Shown: one piece after another, positions 1-8,595 of the stretch
Layout of the letters: every line of letters begins with the position of its first letter
Numbering within the stretch: the stretch's first letter is position 1
Source: Cohnella sp. WQ 127256
GTDB lineage: Bacteria; Bacillota; Bacilli; Paenibacillales; Paenibacillaceae
Length of the DNA: 64,000 nucleotides
Assembly (NCBI RefSeq): GCF_024519285.1
Contig: NZ_JAMZCY010000004.1
Span: 434,001 to 498,000, forward strand
Direction of reading: 5' to 3'
Made by a program: the position numbers and the translations under genes
The notes under the pieces: generated by a model
The model's input: only the letters and a program-made list of their open reading frames with translations
The model's database searches: none
What the model was told of the DNA's origin: nothing

Positions 1-951
1 GATTGTGTCCCGACTTGGTCTTTGATATTGGCTATGCTCGTCTACAGGATTGTAGGGAATTAAGTTAACATTAACAAGCGAGCGGCGACTTTCACCAATC
101 AGGCCGGCAAGCTCAATGGCGTGCTCCCTCTGGTCATTTACATCCTTCAGCATAATGTACTCGAACGTAATTCTCCGATTACTTTTTTCCAAATAATAAT
201 CAATAGCCAACATCAATTTCTCAAGTGGAATTGCCTTATTAATTTTCATGATTTGCGTCCGTAATTCGTTGTTAGGCGCATGTACCGAGATGGCTAAGTT
301 TACCCTCAGATCACTGTCCGCGAAATCATATATTTTATCAGCTAACCCACTTGTGGATACGGTAATATGTCTTGCGGCCAAGGCTAGACCCTTCCGGTCC
401 TTAATAACCTCTATGAAGTCCACTAAGTTCTTGAAATTATCAAAAGGCTCACCAATTCCCATGACGACAACGTGACTAACTAACTCACCTTTATCCGCCT
501 TGTCGAGGTGATGTTGAACGTTCATAATTTGCTCCACGATTTCTCCGCTGGATAAATCACGGCTCTTCTTAATCAAGCCGCTCGCGCAGAAGCTGCAGCC
601 AATATTACAGCCAACCTGTGTCGTGACGCAAACCGACAATCCAAATTTATGTCTCATCAATACCGTCTCAATCAGATTGTCGTCACTTAGCTTGAACAGG
701 AATTTAATCGTTCCGTCTGCAGACTCCTGCCTTAAGTGCTCACTTTGTGTATGGATGACAAAATGATCCGATAAGAGTTGGATGCAATCTTTGTTGACAT
801 CCACCATCTCGAAGAAATCCGTTACCCGCTTCCGATAGAGCCATTCCCAAACCTGCGTGGCTCGAGATTTCTTGTGCCCATGCTCCATCAGCCAAGCCGT
901 AAGTTGATCAAATGTAAGTCCATATATGGTTTGTTTACTCAATTGTTTCAT
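1..951 (-). CDS. rlmN: 23S rRNA adenine-2503 C2-methyltransferase RlmN-like radical SAM enzyme (3' end cut by window)
   Basis: The reading frame is open from an ATG at 951 to the left edge (317 codons visible). The product should methylate C2 of A2503 in 23S rRNA, and of tRNA A37, using two SAM molecules and a 4Fe-4S cluster. The radical-SAM motif CNIGCSFC is present, and [12 protein letters not shown] and [15 protein letters not shown] are typical of RlmN. The N-terminus ([16 protein letters not shown]) is RlmN-like rather than Cfr-like. The second catalytic cysteine near the C-terminus lies outside the window. An AGAGGG ribosome binding site precedes the ATG by about 7 nt. The [12 protein letters not shown] segment is shorter than in the usual housekeeping copy, so this may be a second paralogue. 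Cfr (C8 methylation, antibiotic resistance) is less likely but not excluded. Confidence 0.85.
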   Translation of the reverse strand, partial: MKQLSKQTIYGLTFDQLTAWLMEHGHKKSRATQVWEWLYRKRVTDFFEMVDVNKDCIQLLSDHFVIHTQSEHLRQESADGTIKFLFKLSDDNLIETVLMRHKFGLSVCVTTQVGCNIGCSFCASGLIKKSRDLSSGEIVEQIMNVQHHLDKADKGELVSHVVVMGIGEPFDNFKNLVDFIEVIKDRKGLALAARHITVSTSGLADKIYDFADSDLRVNLAISVHAPNNELRTQIMKINKAIPLEKLMLAIDYYLEKSNRRITFEYIMLKDVNDQREHAIELAGLIGESRRSLVNVNLIPYNPVDEHSQYQRPSRDTI

Positions 952-1060
952 TAGATACCCTCTTTTCATTAAAAACAGCAGCTCACAGCCTGTCTATTAT
1001 TGTCCCAGAATTCGCTTGTATTAACAAGATGAGAAGGAGATGCATTGTTTGTGCATTATT

Positions 1061-1082
1061 TTAGTGCAAACGTTTGCACTAA
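1061..1082. promoter_or_regulatory. 22-bp perfect palindrome, LacI/GalR-family-type operator
   Basis: Both strands read TTAGTGCAAAC followed by its exact reverse complement. The core GCAAACGTTTGC with a central CG matches the operator architecture of LacI/GalR regulators (PurR, RbsR, CcpA class). It lies 75 bp upstream of the chemoreceptor start and 110 bp upstream of the divergent rlmN start. No LacI-family gene is present in the window, so the cognate regulator is unknown. Confidence 0.6.
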
Positions 1083-1156
1083 TCAATTATTTGGGTTAAT
1101 ATGATAAATATTACCTCATGCTTTTACTCCTCTTATATTTTGAAGGGATGGTCATC

Positions 1157-2935
1157 ATGATAACGAATAAACCAGCGAGCAGGTCCGGTATCAACCCCCT
1201 AGTTAGGCTCCTAAAATTTCGGCTGTCCCAGCTCAAAATCACGCATCGCATGATCTTACTTCTTGTTCTGCTTACTGTTGTAAACATAGTTGCAAGCGGT
1301 TTCATATTTTATCAAAATAATGTCGTACAGAAAGAAATGATAAAATCAGACAAGCTCCAGAAGGTTGAAGCGCAGTACAACAACACTTCTAAGAAGCTAG
1401 AGATGTCCACTATTATATTTGTCGAATTGCTTGAGTCCTATACCTCTGCCAAAAAGGATACCTTAGATGCCAACCTCTTGGAGGTATCCAACTCGCTTGA
1501 GGAATTGAAGAAGGGTCTTGCACAGCTCGATAGTGAATATAAAGCAGTGGATTACCGTGATTCATTGGAAGCATTAGCAGCAAGAATCCAAATCGGTTAT
1601 GACCTGCTAAAGAAACAAAATGATAATTTTGAATTAATTATGGAAACAGAAGTGAAAAATAAGATGCGCCGAGATGTCCTTGCCGCTTATACGGATACCC
1701 TCAATAAGGCGGACATTGATGCTCAAGTTAAGTTCTCCCACGCATCAGAATCCCGTGATCAAGCACTTAAAAGAGCCGCCTCTTTATCGAATACAATGGT
1801 TCTCATCAACATTATCCTTCTAGCGCTGCTGCCTACCGTAATGATGACCGGATTGATCCGCCAAATAAGAAAAAGTTTAATCGGCATTACCAAGCACATT
1901 GAAGCCTACAAAAATAACGATTTCACCTATAACCAGGTCCTATCCACACAAGATGAATTCGGGATCATTGATCGTTCAATCCACGATATGGGGCACCAAT
2001 TAAGGCACACCCTTACTTCCACGGTATCGGTTAGCCACCAGGTTCTCCAAGTCGCTCAGCAAATGACATCCCTGCTGGCGACCAATAAAGACGCTTCTAT
2101 TGCAGCAAGACAAGAAGTCGCAGTCAGCAAAACTCTCGTATCGACACAGAGCGAATCCAATTCATCCATCTCATCTGTTACAGAGGAAGTAGCCGCAAGC
2201 TCCGAGCAAATATCCGCATCTAGCGAATCCATCAACAACGATATGAAGCGGATGCGCCAATCCTCCTATGAGGGGAAAGAGAAGATGAACGAGGTCGTTC
2301 AGCTCGTTGCCGAAACGTCCACTGAATTCAATGAGCTTTCGACTATCCTTCAGCAGATGACCAACCGATATAGTAAGGTCGCTCATTTCCTCTCCAATAT
2401 TGGTGATATTACGAAGCAGACGAACTTACTTTCTCTTAACGCATCTATTGAAGCAGCAAGGGCGGGGGAGCATGGTAGAGGCTTTGCTATCGTTGCAGGG
2501 GAAATCCGTAAGCTATCTGGGCAGACAGATGGATTATCTAAAGCTATCAAATCTGATTTAACCCACATTCATAGCGATTTGGGGCAATGTGAGAGAAGCC
2601 TAAATTCCTTTGCCCTATTGATTGATAAGACGAAGTCCATCTCTGAAGCTTCTAACGTTACGTTCCACCAGTTGGAAAATCAAAGCGGAGAATTAGCCGA
2701 ACAGATGATCGATATTACAGCTGCGATTCAGGAAATTACGATCGGTATGGCAACTATTGTTGAATCCGTAGATCAATTGAGCGGTTCCTCATTCAATATT
2801 AATGATCGGATGAACCAAGTAGAGGCTCTATCGGAGGAGCAATTCCAAATATCCGACCAATTGATCGAAATGGCAGCTACCTTAAGAGAAGCCTCCCAAA
2901 ACCTGCGCGAGAAAACTTCCTCCTTCAAGCTATAA
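1157..2935 (+). CDS. Methyl-accepting chemotaxis protein
   Basis: Transmembrane chemoreceptor of 592 aa signalling to CheA/CheW. It has an N-terminal cytoplasmic stub, TM1 at about residues 32-52, an extracellular helical sensor of about 160 residues (no Cache motif seen, more like a four-helix bundle), TM2 at about 212-233, a HAMP region, and a long coiled-coil signalling domain. The hairpin tip is [21 protein letters not shown]. The start at 1157 is preferred because GAAGGG lies 9 nt upstream; in-frame ATGs at 1118 and 1148 have no comparable site. An orphan LacI-type palindrome lies upstream and a terminator follows, so the gene is probably monocistronic. The ligand cannot be inferred. Confidence 0.9.
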   Translation: MITNKPASRSGINPLVRLLKFRLSQLKITHRMILLLVLLTVVNIVASGFIFYQNNVVQKEMIKSDKLQKVEAQYNNTSKKLEMSTIIFVELLESYTSAKKDTLDANLLEVSNSLEELKKGLAQLDSEYKAVDYRDSLEALAARIQIGYDLLKKQNDNFELIMETEVKNKMRRDVLAAYTDTLNKADIDAQVKFSHASESRDQALKRAASLSNTMVLINIILLALLPTVMMTGLIRQIRKSLIGITKHIEAYKNNDFTYNQVLSTQDEFGIIDRSIHDMGHQLRHTLTSTVSVSHQVLQVAQQMTSLLATNKDASIAARQEVAVSKTLVSTQSESNSSISSVTEEVAASSEQISASSESINNDMKRMRQSSYEGKEKMNEVVQLVAETSTEFNELSTILQQMTNRYSKVAHFLSNIGDITKQTNLLSLNASIEAARAGEHGRGFAIVAGEIRKLSGQTDGLSKAIKSDLTHIHSDLGQCERSLNSFALLIDKTKSISEASNVTFHQLENQSGELAEQMIDITAAIQEITIGMATIVESVDQLSGSSFNINDRMNQVEALSEEQFQISDQLIEMAATLREASQNLREKTSSFKL

Positions 2936-2942
2936 GTGATTA

Positions 2943-2995
2943 AAAGAACGCCCTCTCATGTTTGCCTTAATGGCTAAATGGAGGGTGTTCTTTCT
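2943..2995 (+). terminator. Intrinsic terminator after the chemoreceptor gene
   Basis: AAAGAACGCCCTC pairs with GAGGGTGTTCTTT (one G-U) around a 25-nt loop and is followed by TCT. It starts 8 bp after the stop codon. Confidence 0.7.
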
Positions 2996-3126
2996 AATGT
3001 TATCCTACACAATTCGATAATTTTAGATTCCCGTAAAGGATAGTGGTAAATTTTGTCGAAATTATATAACTAAGTACCTATACAAATGTGTACCTATTGA
3101 ATAAGGGAAATGCAGCGAGGTGTAAG

Positions 3127-5043
3127 ATGAAGTCGGGTTATGGGCTCTTGGTATTGCGTTATTTAGCCGCGCTAGTTATGTTTGTTCTATTTATGCCTCC
3201 TCCACTTGCACACGCAGCAAGTAATCCTATTGAGATTCGGGAATGGCAAATACAGTGGATTCCGACAGAAGAAGTGTCCAACACAGCCCCCTCTACAACC
3301 GGACTTTGGCTGAACAATAGTGCAGGTAACCCTTTAACCGTTCTTCCTGAAGGAAAACGAGGAATGTGGGTTCATTTAACTATTCCTCCTACGTCAACCT
3401 GGCAACGTCCTGGCTTACTTGCCGATCGATTGTACGGGCACGAGGTTTACATTTATCAAGAAAATCAGCTTATCTACGAATCCAAACGCGATTTTGCATT
3501 TGATTTGAATAAATTCATGGTCCAACTGAGCCCCTCCCCAAATCCAACGAATCTCTATATCCAAATTATCTCGATAAGTGAGCGGGCTGGTCTACTGAGC
3601 GGCATTCGGATCGATGATTTCAATGATATATCGGATCGATTCGTCATCAAGGACCTACCTGATTTATTCCTTGGCTTTTCTATTGTTTTCCTAGCACTTA
3701 TTATGTTCATATGCTCCGGATACCTGCATAGAAGACAACGTAGCTCTTGGATTTCGTTATGTCTTATCGCCTTATCACTGGGCTCTCTGGTTATCCTCTA
3801 CTCCCCTCTACCTTACATTTATTTCGAGGATTACGGGGTCATTATGTTGCTATTGTTCGACATGTCTCTGTTCTTGCTCATTCCTTCATTTAATTATTAT
3901 ATTGATCAAATGTTCGAGGGCCAGTTCGCTTTCTTCACGAAGTTCCGACATTTACAGGCAGGATATTCTGCTTTTTGTGTGATCGCCCTCTTTATCTACA
4001 CAGCAAATAAGCAAAATTACGAAGTCTATTATTTTTTCTTAAATGTCATTATGAGCGCTCTCATTCTTTTACAGTTCCTGTTTATTATTATCCTATCCAT
4101 TGTAGTTGCATTAAGAGGCAATAAGAATGCAGTCATTTTGTCCGTAGGAATTATCTTATTTATCTTATCGGGAACCTTTGATTTGATATTTTATTACTTA
4201 AGTCATAAAACCTATGTTCTGTACCTGTGGAAATTCGGTATCATTATCCTTATCGCTTCGCTTGTCATTATCCTTGCGAGACGCATATCGAACGATTATA
4301 CCAAAATCGTTACCTATTCTAAGGAATTAGAGTTTTATAACCATAGACTTCAGCGTACGGAAAAGATGAAAATTATTAGTGACCTTGCGGCTTCCGTTGC
4401 ACATGAGGTCCGCAACCCGTTGCAAGTTACACGTGGGTTTCTACAGTTGCTTGCAACTAATCCCATTGAAAACAACAAGCAGTATTTTGCATTAGCCATT
4501 AATGAGCTGGACAGAGCATCTGATATCATCACTGACTTCCTAACGTTTGCCAAACCCGAAATTGAAGCTGTCACTTTACTAGACCTAGCAGTGGAAATGA
4601 AAAAGATTGAAGCTATGATGACACCTCTCGTATCTATTCAGGGAGGGGTTCTCTTGCTCACCACTCAAGACAAGCTCTTCTTTTACGGTAATCCTTCTAA
4701 GCTAAAACAAGCCTTTATCAATATTATTAAGAACAGTATTGAAGCAATACGCGAGGACGGAATGATCAAGTTAGAGGCTAGCTCCGAGGCGGGAGAAGTC
4801 ATTGTTCGTATCATAGACAATGGTGAAGGGATGAATGAAGATGAGATTGTTAAGCTGGGGGTCCCTTTCTTCTCTACTAAATCGAAGGGAACAGGGCTTG
4901 GCTTAATGGTGACCTTTCGTATTATCGAGGCGATGAAAGGAACTATTGAATTCCGTAGTAATAAAGCAGTAGGAACCGAAGTGATTATCCGGTTCCCCCA
5001 GGTCATTCAAGATAAGAGTCTACCAAACGAATTGCACATTTGA
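3127..5043 (+). CDS. Membrane sensor histidine kinase with 7TM/DISM-like sensor
   Basis: Product of 638 aa. A signal-peptide-like N-terminus precedes an extracellular domain of about 160 residues, then roughly seven membrane segments (about residues 180-390), resembling the 7TMR-DISM layout. A short coiled coil leads into the HisKA domain with VAHEVRNPLQ (phospho-acceptor near H426). The HATPase domain has the N box (NIIKNSIEAI), G1 (DNGEGM), F box (PFFSTK) and G2 (GTGLGL). The start at 3127 is chosen because GAGGTG lies just upstream and the signal peptide begins there; an in-frame start 13 codons earlier has no ribosome binding site. No response regulator gene is adjacent, so it is an orphan kinase or feeds a phosphorelay. 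Its last 24 bp overlap the convergent NHLP gene. Confidence 0.88.
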   Translation: MKSGYGLLVLRYLAALVMFVLFMPPPLAHAASNPIEIREWQIQWIPTEEVSNTAPSTTGLWLNNSAGNPLTVLPEGKRGMWVHLTIPPTSTWQRPGLLADRLYGHEVYIYQENQLIYESKRDFAFDLNKFMVQLSPSPNPTNLYIQIISISERAGLLSGIRIDDFNDISDRFVIKDLPDLFLGFSIVFLALIMFICSGYLHRRQRSSWISLCLIALSLGSLVILYSPLPYIYFEDYGVIMLLLFDMSLFLLIPSFNYYIDQMFEGQFAFFTKFRHLQAGYSAFCVIALFIYTANKQNYEVYYFFLNVIMSALILLQFLFIIILSIVVALRGNKNAVILSVGIILFILSGTFDLIFYYLSHKTYVLYLWKFGIIILIASLVIILARRISNDYTKIVTYSKELEFYNHRLQRTEKMKIISDLAASVAHEVRNPLQVTRGFLQLLATNPIENNKQYFALAINELDRASDIITDFLTFAKPEIEAVTLLDLAVEMKKIEAMMTPLVSIQGGVLLLTTQDKLFFYGNPSKLKQAFINIIKNSIEAIREDGMIKLEASSEAGEVIVRIIDNGEGMNEDEIVKLGVPFFSTKSKGTGLGLMVTFRIIEAMKGTIEFRSNKAVGTEVIIRFPQVIQDKSLPNELHI

Positions 5044-5256
5044 TCCGCCACTGACAACGTCCTCCGGATTAGGAGGAAGGATCAAATAGTAAAGAGCTGG
5101 GTTTTCTTCAACCACTTTCAGATCAATTCCAGCTGGAATATCTACCCCGAATGCTTCTTTAATCGCCTGCTTAGGCTCGCTTAGAAGAGCTTTCTTGAAT
5201 TCTGGCTCTGCCCAAGCTTTCTTAATAATCTGTACCTTTAATGATTCTAACGACAT
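5020..5256 (-). CDS. NHLP-type (nitrile-hydratase-like leader) RiPP precursor peptide
   Basis: A 78-aa peptide with the pattern of the nitrile-hydratase-related leader family: an N-terminal helix (IIKKAWAEPEFKKALLSEP), KEAFGVDIP, then LKVVEENPALYYLILPPNP. It ends with a Gly-Gly at residues 70-71 and a seven-residue tail, SNVQFVW. In this family the leader is recognised by modification enzymes and usually cut after GG to release a core. Here the core would be seven residues. The start is the ATG at 5256 (GGAAGG about 10 nt upstream); a TTG six codons earlier has no site. No NHLP ABC transporter, peptidase or modification enzyme is in the window. The tail is encoded opposite the last codons of the histidine kinase. 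A non-RiPP role of the leader-like fold remains possible. Confidence 0.75.
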   Translation of the reverse strand: MSLESLKVQIIKKAWAEPEFKKALLSEPKQAIKEAFGVDIPAGIDLKVVEENPALYYLILPPNPEDVVSGGSNVQFVW

Positions 5257-5479
5257 GTGGACACAACCTTCCAATAAGTGGTTTTATTCTCTCTTAGATA
5301 ATATCATGCGTTAGAAATAATAGCCCTCATTTTTTTGCATATTTCGACAATAATGCTATCATAAGAAATAATTTACTATGAGTGAATTCCTACATTATGC
5401 GTAACATCACATATTGTAGCGCGACAATTCATTTGGTATATTATAGAAAACGTATCAACTCTCATAAAATCTAAGGGCT

Positions 5480-5524
5480 ATGCATTTCTGGTTGAACCAG
5501 GAACAACCCCGCTGCTGTTACTAG
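5480..5524 (+). CDS. Candidate 14-codon leader peptide upstream of AAC(3)
   Basis: ATG to TAG encodes MHFWLNQEQPRCCY. The ORF runs into the left arm and loop of a perfect terminator hairpin (5501-5545), the arrangement expected for ribosome-mediated attenuation of a resistance gene. The only purine-rich run, AAGGG, sits 2 nt from the ATG, closer than ideal. Expression is therefore unproven. Confidence 0.4.
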   Translation: MHFWLNQEQPRCCY

Positions 5525-5545
5525 TAGCGGGGTTGTTCTATTTTT
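5501..5545 (+). terminator. Intrinsic terminator in the 5' leader of the AAC(3) gene (attenuator)
   Basis: GAACAACCCCGCT (5501-5513) pairs perfectly with AGCGGGGTTGTTC (5526-5538), a 13-bp stem with a 12-nt loop, followed by TATTTTTAT. It ends 30 bp before the AAC(3) start codon. No other plus-strand gene ends nearby apart from the kinase 460 bp upstream, so it most likely conditions read-through into AAC(3). A competing small hairpin (CTGGT/ACCAG, 5488-5500) abuts its left arm. Confidence 0.65.
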
Positions 5546-5574
5546 ATCATCCATTCCCAAGAGGAGAATCTAAC

Positions 5575-6378
5575 ATGACAATAAGCAATGAATCCAGAGT
5601 CATCTTGACGAAGGGCGATCTAATCGAACAGTTCCGATCCTGCGGATTAGCAGAAGGACAAACCGTATTCGTCCATACTTCGCTAAGAAAAATAGGCTTT
5701 GTCGTTGGTGGCGCCGAAACCTTAATACGTTCGCTTCTAGACATCGTTGGAGAAGATGGAACGTTAATGATGCCCTCACAAACTTGGAAAAATCTTGACC
5801 CTTCCATTGGCGTGCATTGGGAGGAGCCCGTAGAATGGTGGCCAATTATTCGGGACAACTGGCCTGCATACGATAAGGAGGTTACACCTGCAATCGGCAT
5901 GGGCGTCGTAGCTGAGATGTTCAGAAGGTGGCCGGGAGCTCACAGATCCGATCATCCAGCAAGATCAGTAGCCGCAGTCGGCAAGCATGCCGAATTTTTG
6001 ACCAAGGATCATGATATAAGCAATATTTTCGGCAAAGACTCACCTGTAGATAAATTATATGAGCTTGATGGATTCATTCTATTGATAGGTGTTGGGTATG
6101 ACAAAAATACTTCCCTGCACTTATCCGAAACGAGAGCCAGCTTTCCGACAAAAAGGTTTACTAACGAAAGCAGTGCAATTATGAGAGCCGGTAAGAGAGA
6201 ATGGGTTACCTACACTACCCAAGCGGTTGATGACGAGGATTTTGTTCGACTTGGACAACAATATGAACAAGCCACTCAAACCAAGGTTCATCAAGTTGGG
6301 AATGCGAATGTCAGATTTATGAGGCAAAAACCACTTGTCGATTGGGCTGTAAATTGGATGGAGAAGAACAGGTGTTAA
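5575..6378 (+). CDS. AAC(3)-family aminoglycoside N3-acetyltransferase
   Basis: Product of 267 aa, the normal length of the antibiotic N-acetyltransferase (AAC(3)/YokD) family, which transfers acetyl from acetyl-CoA to the 3-amino group of 2-deoxystreptamine aminoglycosides. Family blocks are present in order: VFVHTSLRKIGFVVGG, GTLMMPSQTW, TPAIGMGVVAEMFRRWPG, HRSDHPARS (conserved active-site region), SPVDKLYELDGFILLIGVGYDKNTSLHLSE. The ATG at 5575 follows AGGAG at good spacing; an upstream TTG inside the terminator hairpin is rejected. The gene stands alone behind a leader with a candidate leader peptide and terminator, suggesting conditional expression. Chromosomal members of this family often have unknown natural substrates, so resistance is inferred rather than shown. 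Confidence 0.88.
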   Translation: MTISNESRVILTKGDLIEQFRSCGLAEGQTVFVHTSLRKIGFVVGGAETLIRSLLDIVGEDGTLMMPSQTWKNLDPSIGVHWEEPVEWWPIIRDNWPAYDKEVTPAIGMGVVAEMFRRWPGAHRSDHPARSVAAVGKHAEFLTKDHDISNIFGKDSPVDKLYELDGFILLIGVGYDKNTSLHLSETRASFPTKRFTNESSAIMRAGKREWVTYTTQAVDDEDFVRLGQQYEQATQTKVHQVGNANVRFMRQKPLVDWAVNWMEKNRC

Positions 6379-6438
6379 TCTTATAAGAGCGCGATTCGAG
6401 CTGCTTCACGCACAAACCGTGAGGCAGCCGTCAGTTGA

Positions 6439-7398
6439 TTATCTTTCCTCCTTGCTAGCTAAGAAGTACGATAACCCGCCACCGGATGCTAAATTGTTGA
6501 CGGTTTCCTCTACAGCACTAGCATCACTTCGTATAACCTTAGCCATCTCATCGTGAAAAGCTATCAATACAGCAGGAACATTCGGAATAACCTTCAATCG
6601 CTCTCCATAATCCTCCGCTATTTCCGCCAGACGAACCAAGCAGCTATGATGATAGATGGCTTGCTTCACCCTCCGCTCATCCAAGAGCTGTTCAGGAGAC
6701 AGCGAAAGCTGTTGTCTAACGAGCGTTAGGAACGCATTGCATTTCTCCTCGTCAGCTAAGTCACCCTGCCAATCTACCCAATCATCAGACAACTGCAACG
6801 TTGCAAGCACGAGATCGATGGCTTTCTCTAAGTCTGGAATCAGCTCTTGTTGTCCGGATAGCAGTAGCATTCCCGCCACGCATAGCTTGACTGGAGCCGA
6901 CTTGCGAGCAAGCTGCCCAGGATCGTCCGGCTCAGCTAATTGGGTTCCCTCTTGGGAGACAGCGGAAGCCCAGTCCACAATATAGCTCTGATAATAGACC
7001 CAGAACGGTGAATCTACAGGCAAATGGCGATGGTACCGCTGCCGGAACAAATCTTGCAGAAGCTGACTTAGTACCAAGGAGCTGCGTACTTCCGCCCGAT
7101 GGAATCCTGCCCCTTCATCCATTACGTCATCTAGTAAGAAATAATGAAGCATGGCGAAGACGTTCCCAATCGCCAAATCTCTACATAGTCTCTCTGTACT
7201 CGCCGTTTGCTCCTTTAACCACTCAGGTAATAAGAAGCAAATGTAGTTAGTCCCCGTGTCACTCTGCAAAGGATTAAACTTAGCAAGCATCGCAAGTCCC
7301 TGCTCATTAAGTGGCATTGGTAACTGGGAAATCTCAGAAGCTGCCTCAGCGAAAATGAGCTCAATCTCACTCTTATACTCTTCATTGATCCAGTCCAC
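6439..7398 (-). CDS. Class I isoprenoid-synthase-fold protein (polyprenyl synthetase-like)
   Basis: Product of 319 aa from a GTG start (GGGTGAG 6 nt upstream). It carries two Asp-rich motifs as in trans-polyprenyl diphosphate synthases: FLLDDVMDE (residues 88-95) and QLSDDWVDWQGD (202-213), which would bind Mg2+ and the allylic diphosphate. The rest shows little of the usual FPP/GGPP synthase signature, for example no clear substrate-binding GKRxR motif. It is a divergent enzyme: a terpene or prenyl synthase, or a ComQ-like prenyltransferase. It lies 92 bp downstream of proline dehydrogenase on the same strand, with no other isoprenoid gene nearby. The activity is inferred. Confidence 0.65.
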   Translation of the reverse strand: MDWINEEYKSEIELIFAEAASEISQLPMPLNEQGLAMLAKFNPLQSDTGTNYICFLLPEWLKEQTASTERLCRDLAIGNVFAMLHYFLLDDVMDEGAGFHRAEVRSSLVLSQLLQDLFRQRYHRHLPVDSPFWVYYQSYIVDWASAVSQEGTQLAEPDDPGQLARKSAPVKLCVAGMLLLSGQQELIPDLEKAIDLVLATLQLSDDWVDWQGDLADEEKCNAFLTLVRQQLSLSPEQLLDERRVKQAIYHHSCLVRLAEIAEDYGERLKVIPNVPAVLIAFHDEMAKVIRSDASAVEETVNNLASGGGLSYFLASKEER

Positions 7399-7490
7399 TC
7401 TCTACTCACCCGCATGTCACTCTTATTTTCCATTTCCTTTATCTTACTATATCAGAGATGGCAACGTACGATTCTTATGCCGCTCAATGT

Positions 7491-8465
7491 TCAATAATAG
7501 GCTTCCTCATCGGGAGTGTTCACTCTATCGGCAATCGTAGCAATCGCCCTATACAGGTTCGGTGGATATTCAGCCAGACGGTGGAAGAAGTAAAGATGCC
7601 ACTCTTTGCCGTAGGGTAAATAGACTCTCGCACGATATCCCTCATCTTTCAAGGTTTTCAACAAATCCGCACGAATTCCATATAACATCTCTACCTCTAC
7701 ATTCGGTTGCCCCAAATATCCTCGCCGTCTTAACTCTCCAAGAATAGCCTCATCGTGAGTAGCGATGGAGACGGGATGGCCTGAGGCAACTCTCGCTTCG
7801 ACTAAACGAAGATATTTCTCAGTCAGTCGCTCTGAACGAGGCTCACCATTGTCCTCCGACTCCTGGTACGCCCCTTTAACAAATCTGATCCGACCAGGGT
7901 AATGTTGAATTTCCGCTAGATCACGTTCTGTACGGTGCAGATGAGCTTGCAGGGTGATTCCGACATTCACGTAATTACCGGCAGCTCTCTTATAGAGCTC
8001 AACAATTTGCTCCGTCTTGAAGGACTCCTCTGCGCTAATCATGATTGTCACCCCGTATAGAGAGGCTTCCCGAAGCAGCTCTTCCAGATGTCGATAAGCG
8101 AGCTCACCATCCACCATCATGCCTATTTTCGATAAATCTAAGGACATCGTCGATAGATGACCTGTCCCTCGGAGCGAACGCACAAGCTGTAGAAATTCGT
8201 TCTTAGCCTCTGTGCATTCTTTCTCCAGCGTCTTATTCTCACCAATACAATCCAAAGACACGGAGTATCCTTTAGAAATTAATTTTATTGCCTCAGGAAG
8301 AGCCTGATCCCTTGTTTCACCGGCAATAAATCTCCTTGCAGCACGGAAAATTAACGGGTACAGTGACTCGGATTCCAGAACATGTTGCTTTATTTGCTCA
8401 TTCCGGGCAATGGATTTTAGTGCAGAAGTGGCTATCAACCGTAGTTGTTGTTCAGTTTCATTCAT
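7491..8465 (-). CDS. Proline dehydrogenase
   Basis: FAD-dependent PRODH (324 aa, typical of monofunctional Gram-positive enzymes) oxidising L-proline to pyrroline-5-carboxylate. Barrel motifs seen: MSLDLSKIG, ITLQAHL, IRFVKGAY, SIATHDE, VEMLYGIR and the C-terminal ARVYLPYGKEWHLYFFHRLAEYP. In the last motif the usual Arg-Arg pair that binds proline carboxylate reads His-Arg, a deviation worth noting. A GAGGAG site lies about 10 nt upstream of the ATG. It is divergent from a MocR regulator (8596) across an inverted repeat, which suggests that regulator controls it. No P5C dehydrogenase gene is adjacent. Confidence 0.88.
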   Translation of the reverse strand: MNETEQQLRLIATSALKSIARNEQIKQHVLESESLYPLIFRAARRFIAGETRDQALPEAIKLISKGYSVSLDCIGENKTLEKECTEAKNEFLQLVRSLRGTGHLSTMSLDLSKIGMMVDGELAYRHLEELLREASLYGVTIMISAEESFKTEQIVELYKRAAGNYVNVGITLQAHLHRTERDLAEIQHYPGRIRFVKGAYQESEDNGEPRSERLTEKYLRLVEARVASGHPVSIATHDEAILGELRRRGYLGQPNVEVEMLYGIRADLLKTLKDEGYRARVYLPYGKEWHLYFFHRLAEYPPNLYRAIATIADRVNTPDEEAYY

Positions 8466-8529
8466 TACGCATCATCTCCTCGTCTTTCTTCGACTCCCTC
8501 TCTTTTCAATCCATAATTTACTATGATAA

Positions 8530-8551
8530 AGTGATTCGTAAAAGGATCACT
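8530..8551. promoter_or_regulatory. Inverted repeat AGTGAT-N10-ATCACT in the putA-like/mocR divergent promoter
   Basis: Perfect 6-bp arms separated by 10 bp, one helical turn apart by start points, sit between the divergent proline dehydrogenase and MocR genes. Position and symmetry suit an operator for the MocR protein; binding is inferred. Confidence 0.45.
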
Positions 8552-8595
8552 AAATAGCAACTTTGACAGTACCACTTGTGCAAAGGATGGATGCA

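Noticed and set aside
1..951. Identification as Cfr rather than RlmN
   Set aside because: The N-terminal accessory domain and [12 protein letters not shown] motif match RlmN; Cfr-type motifs are absent in the visible part.
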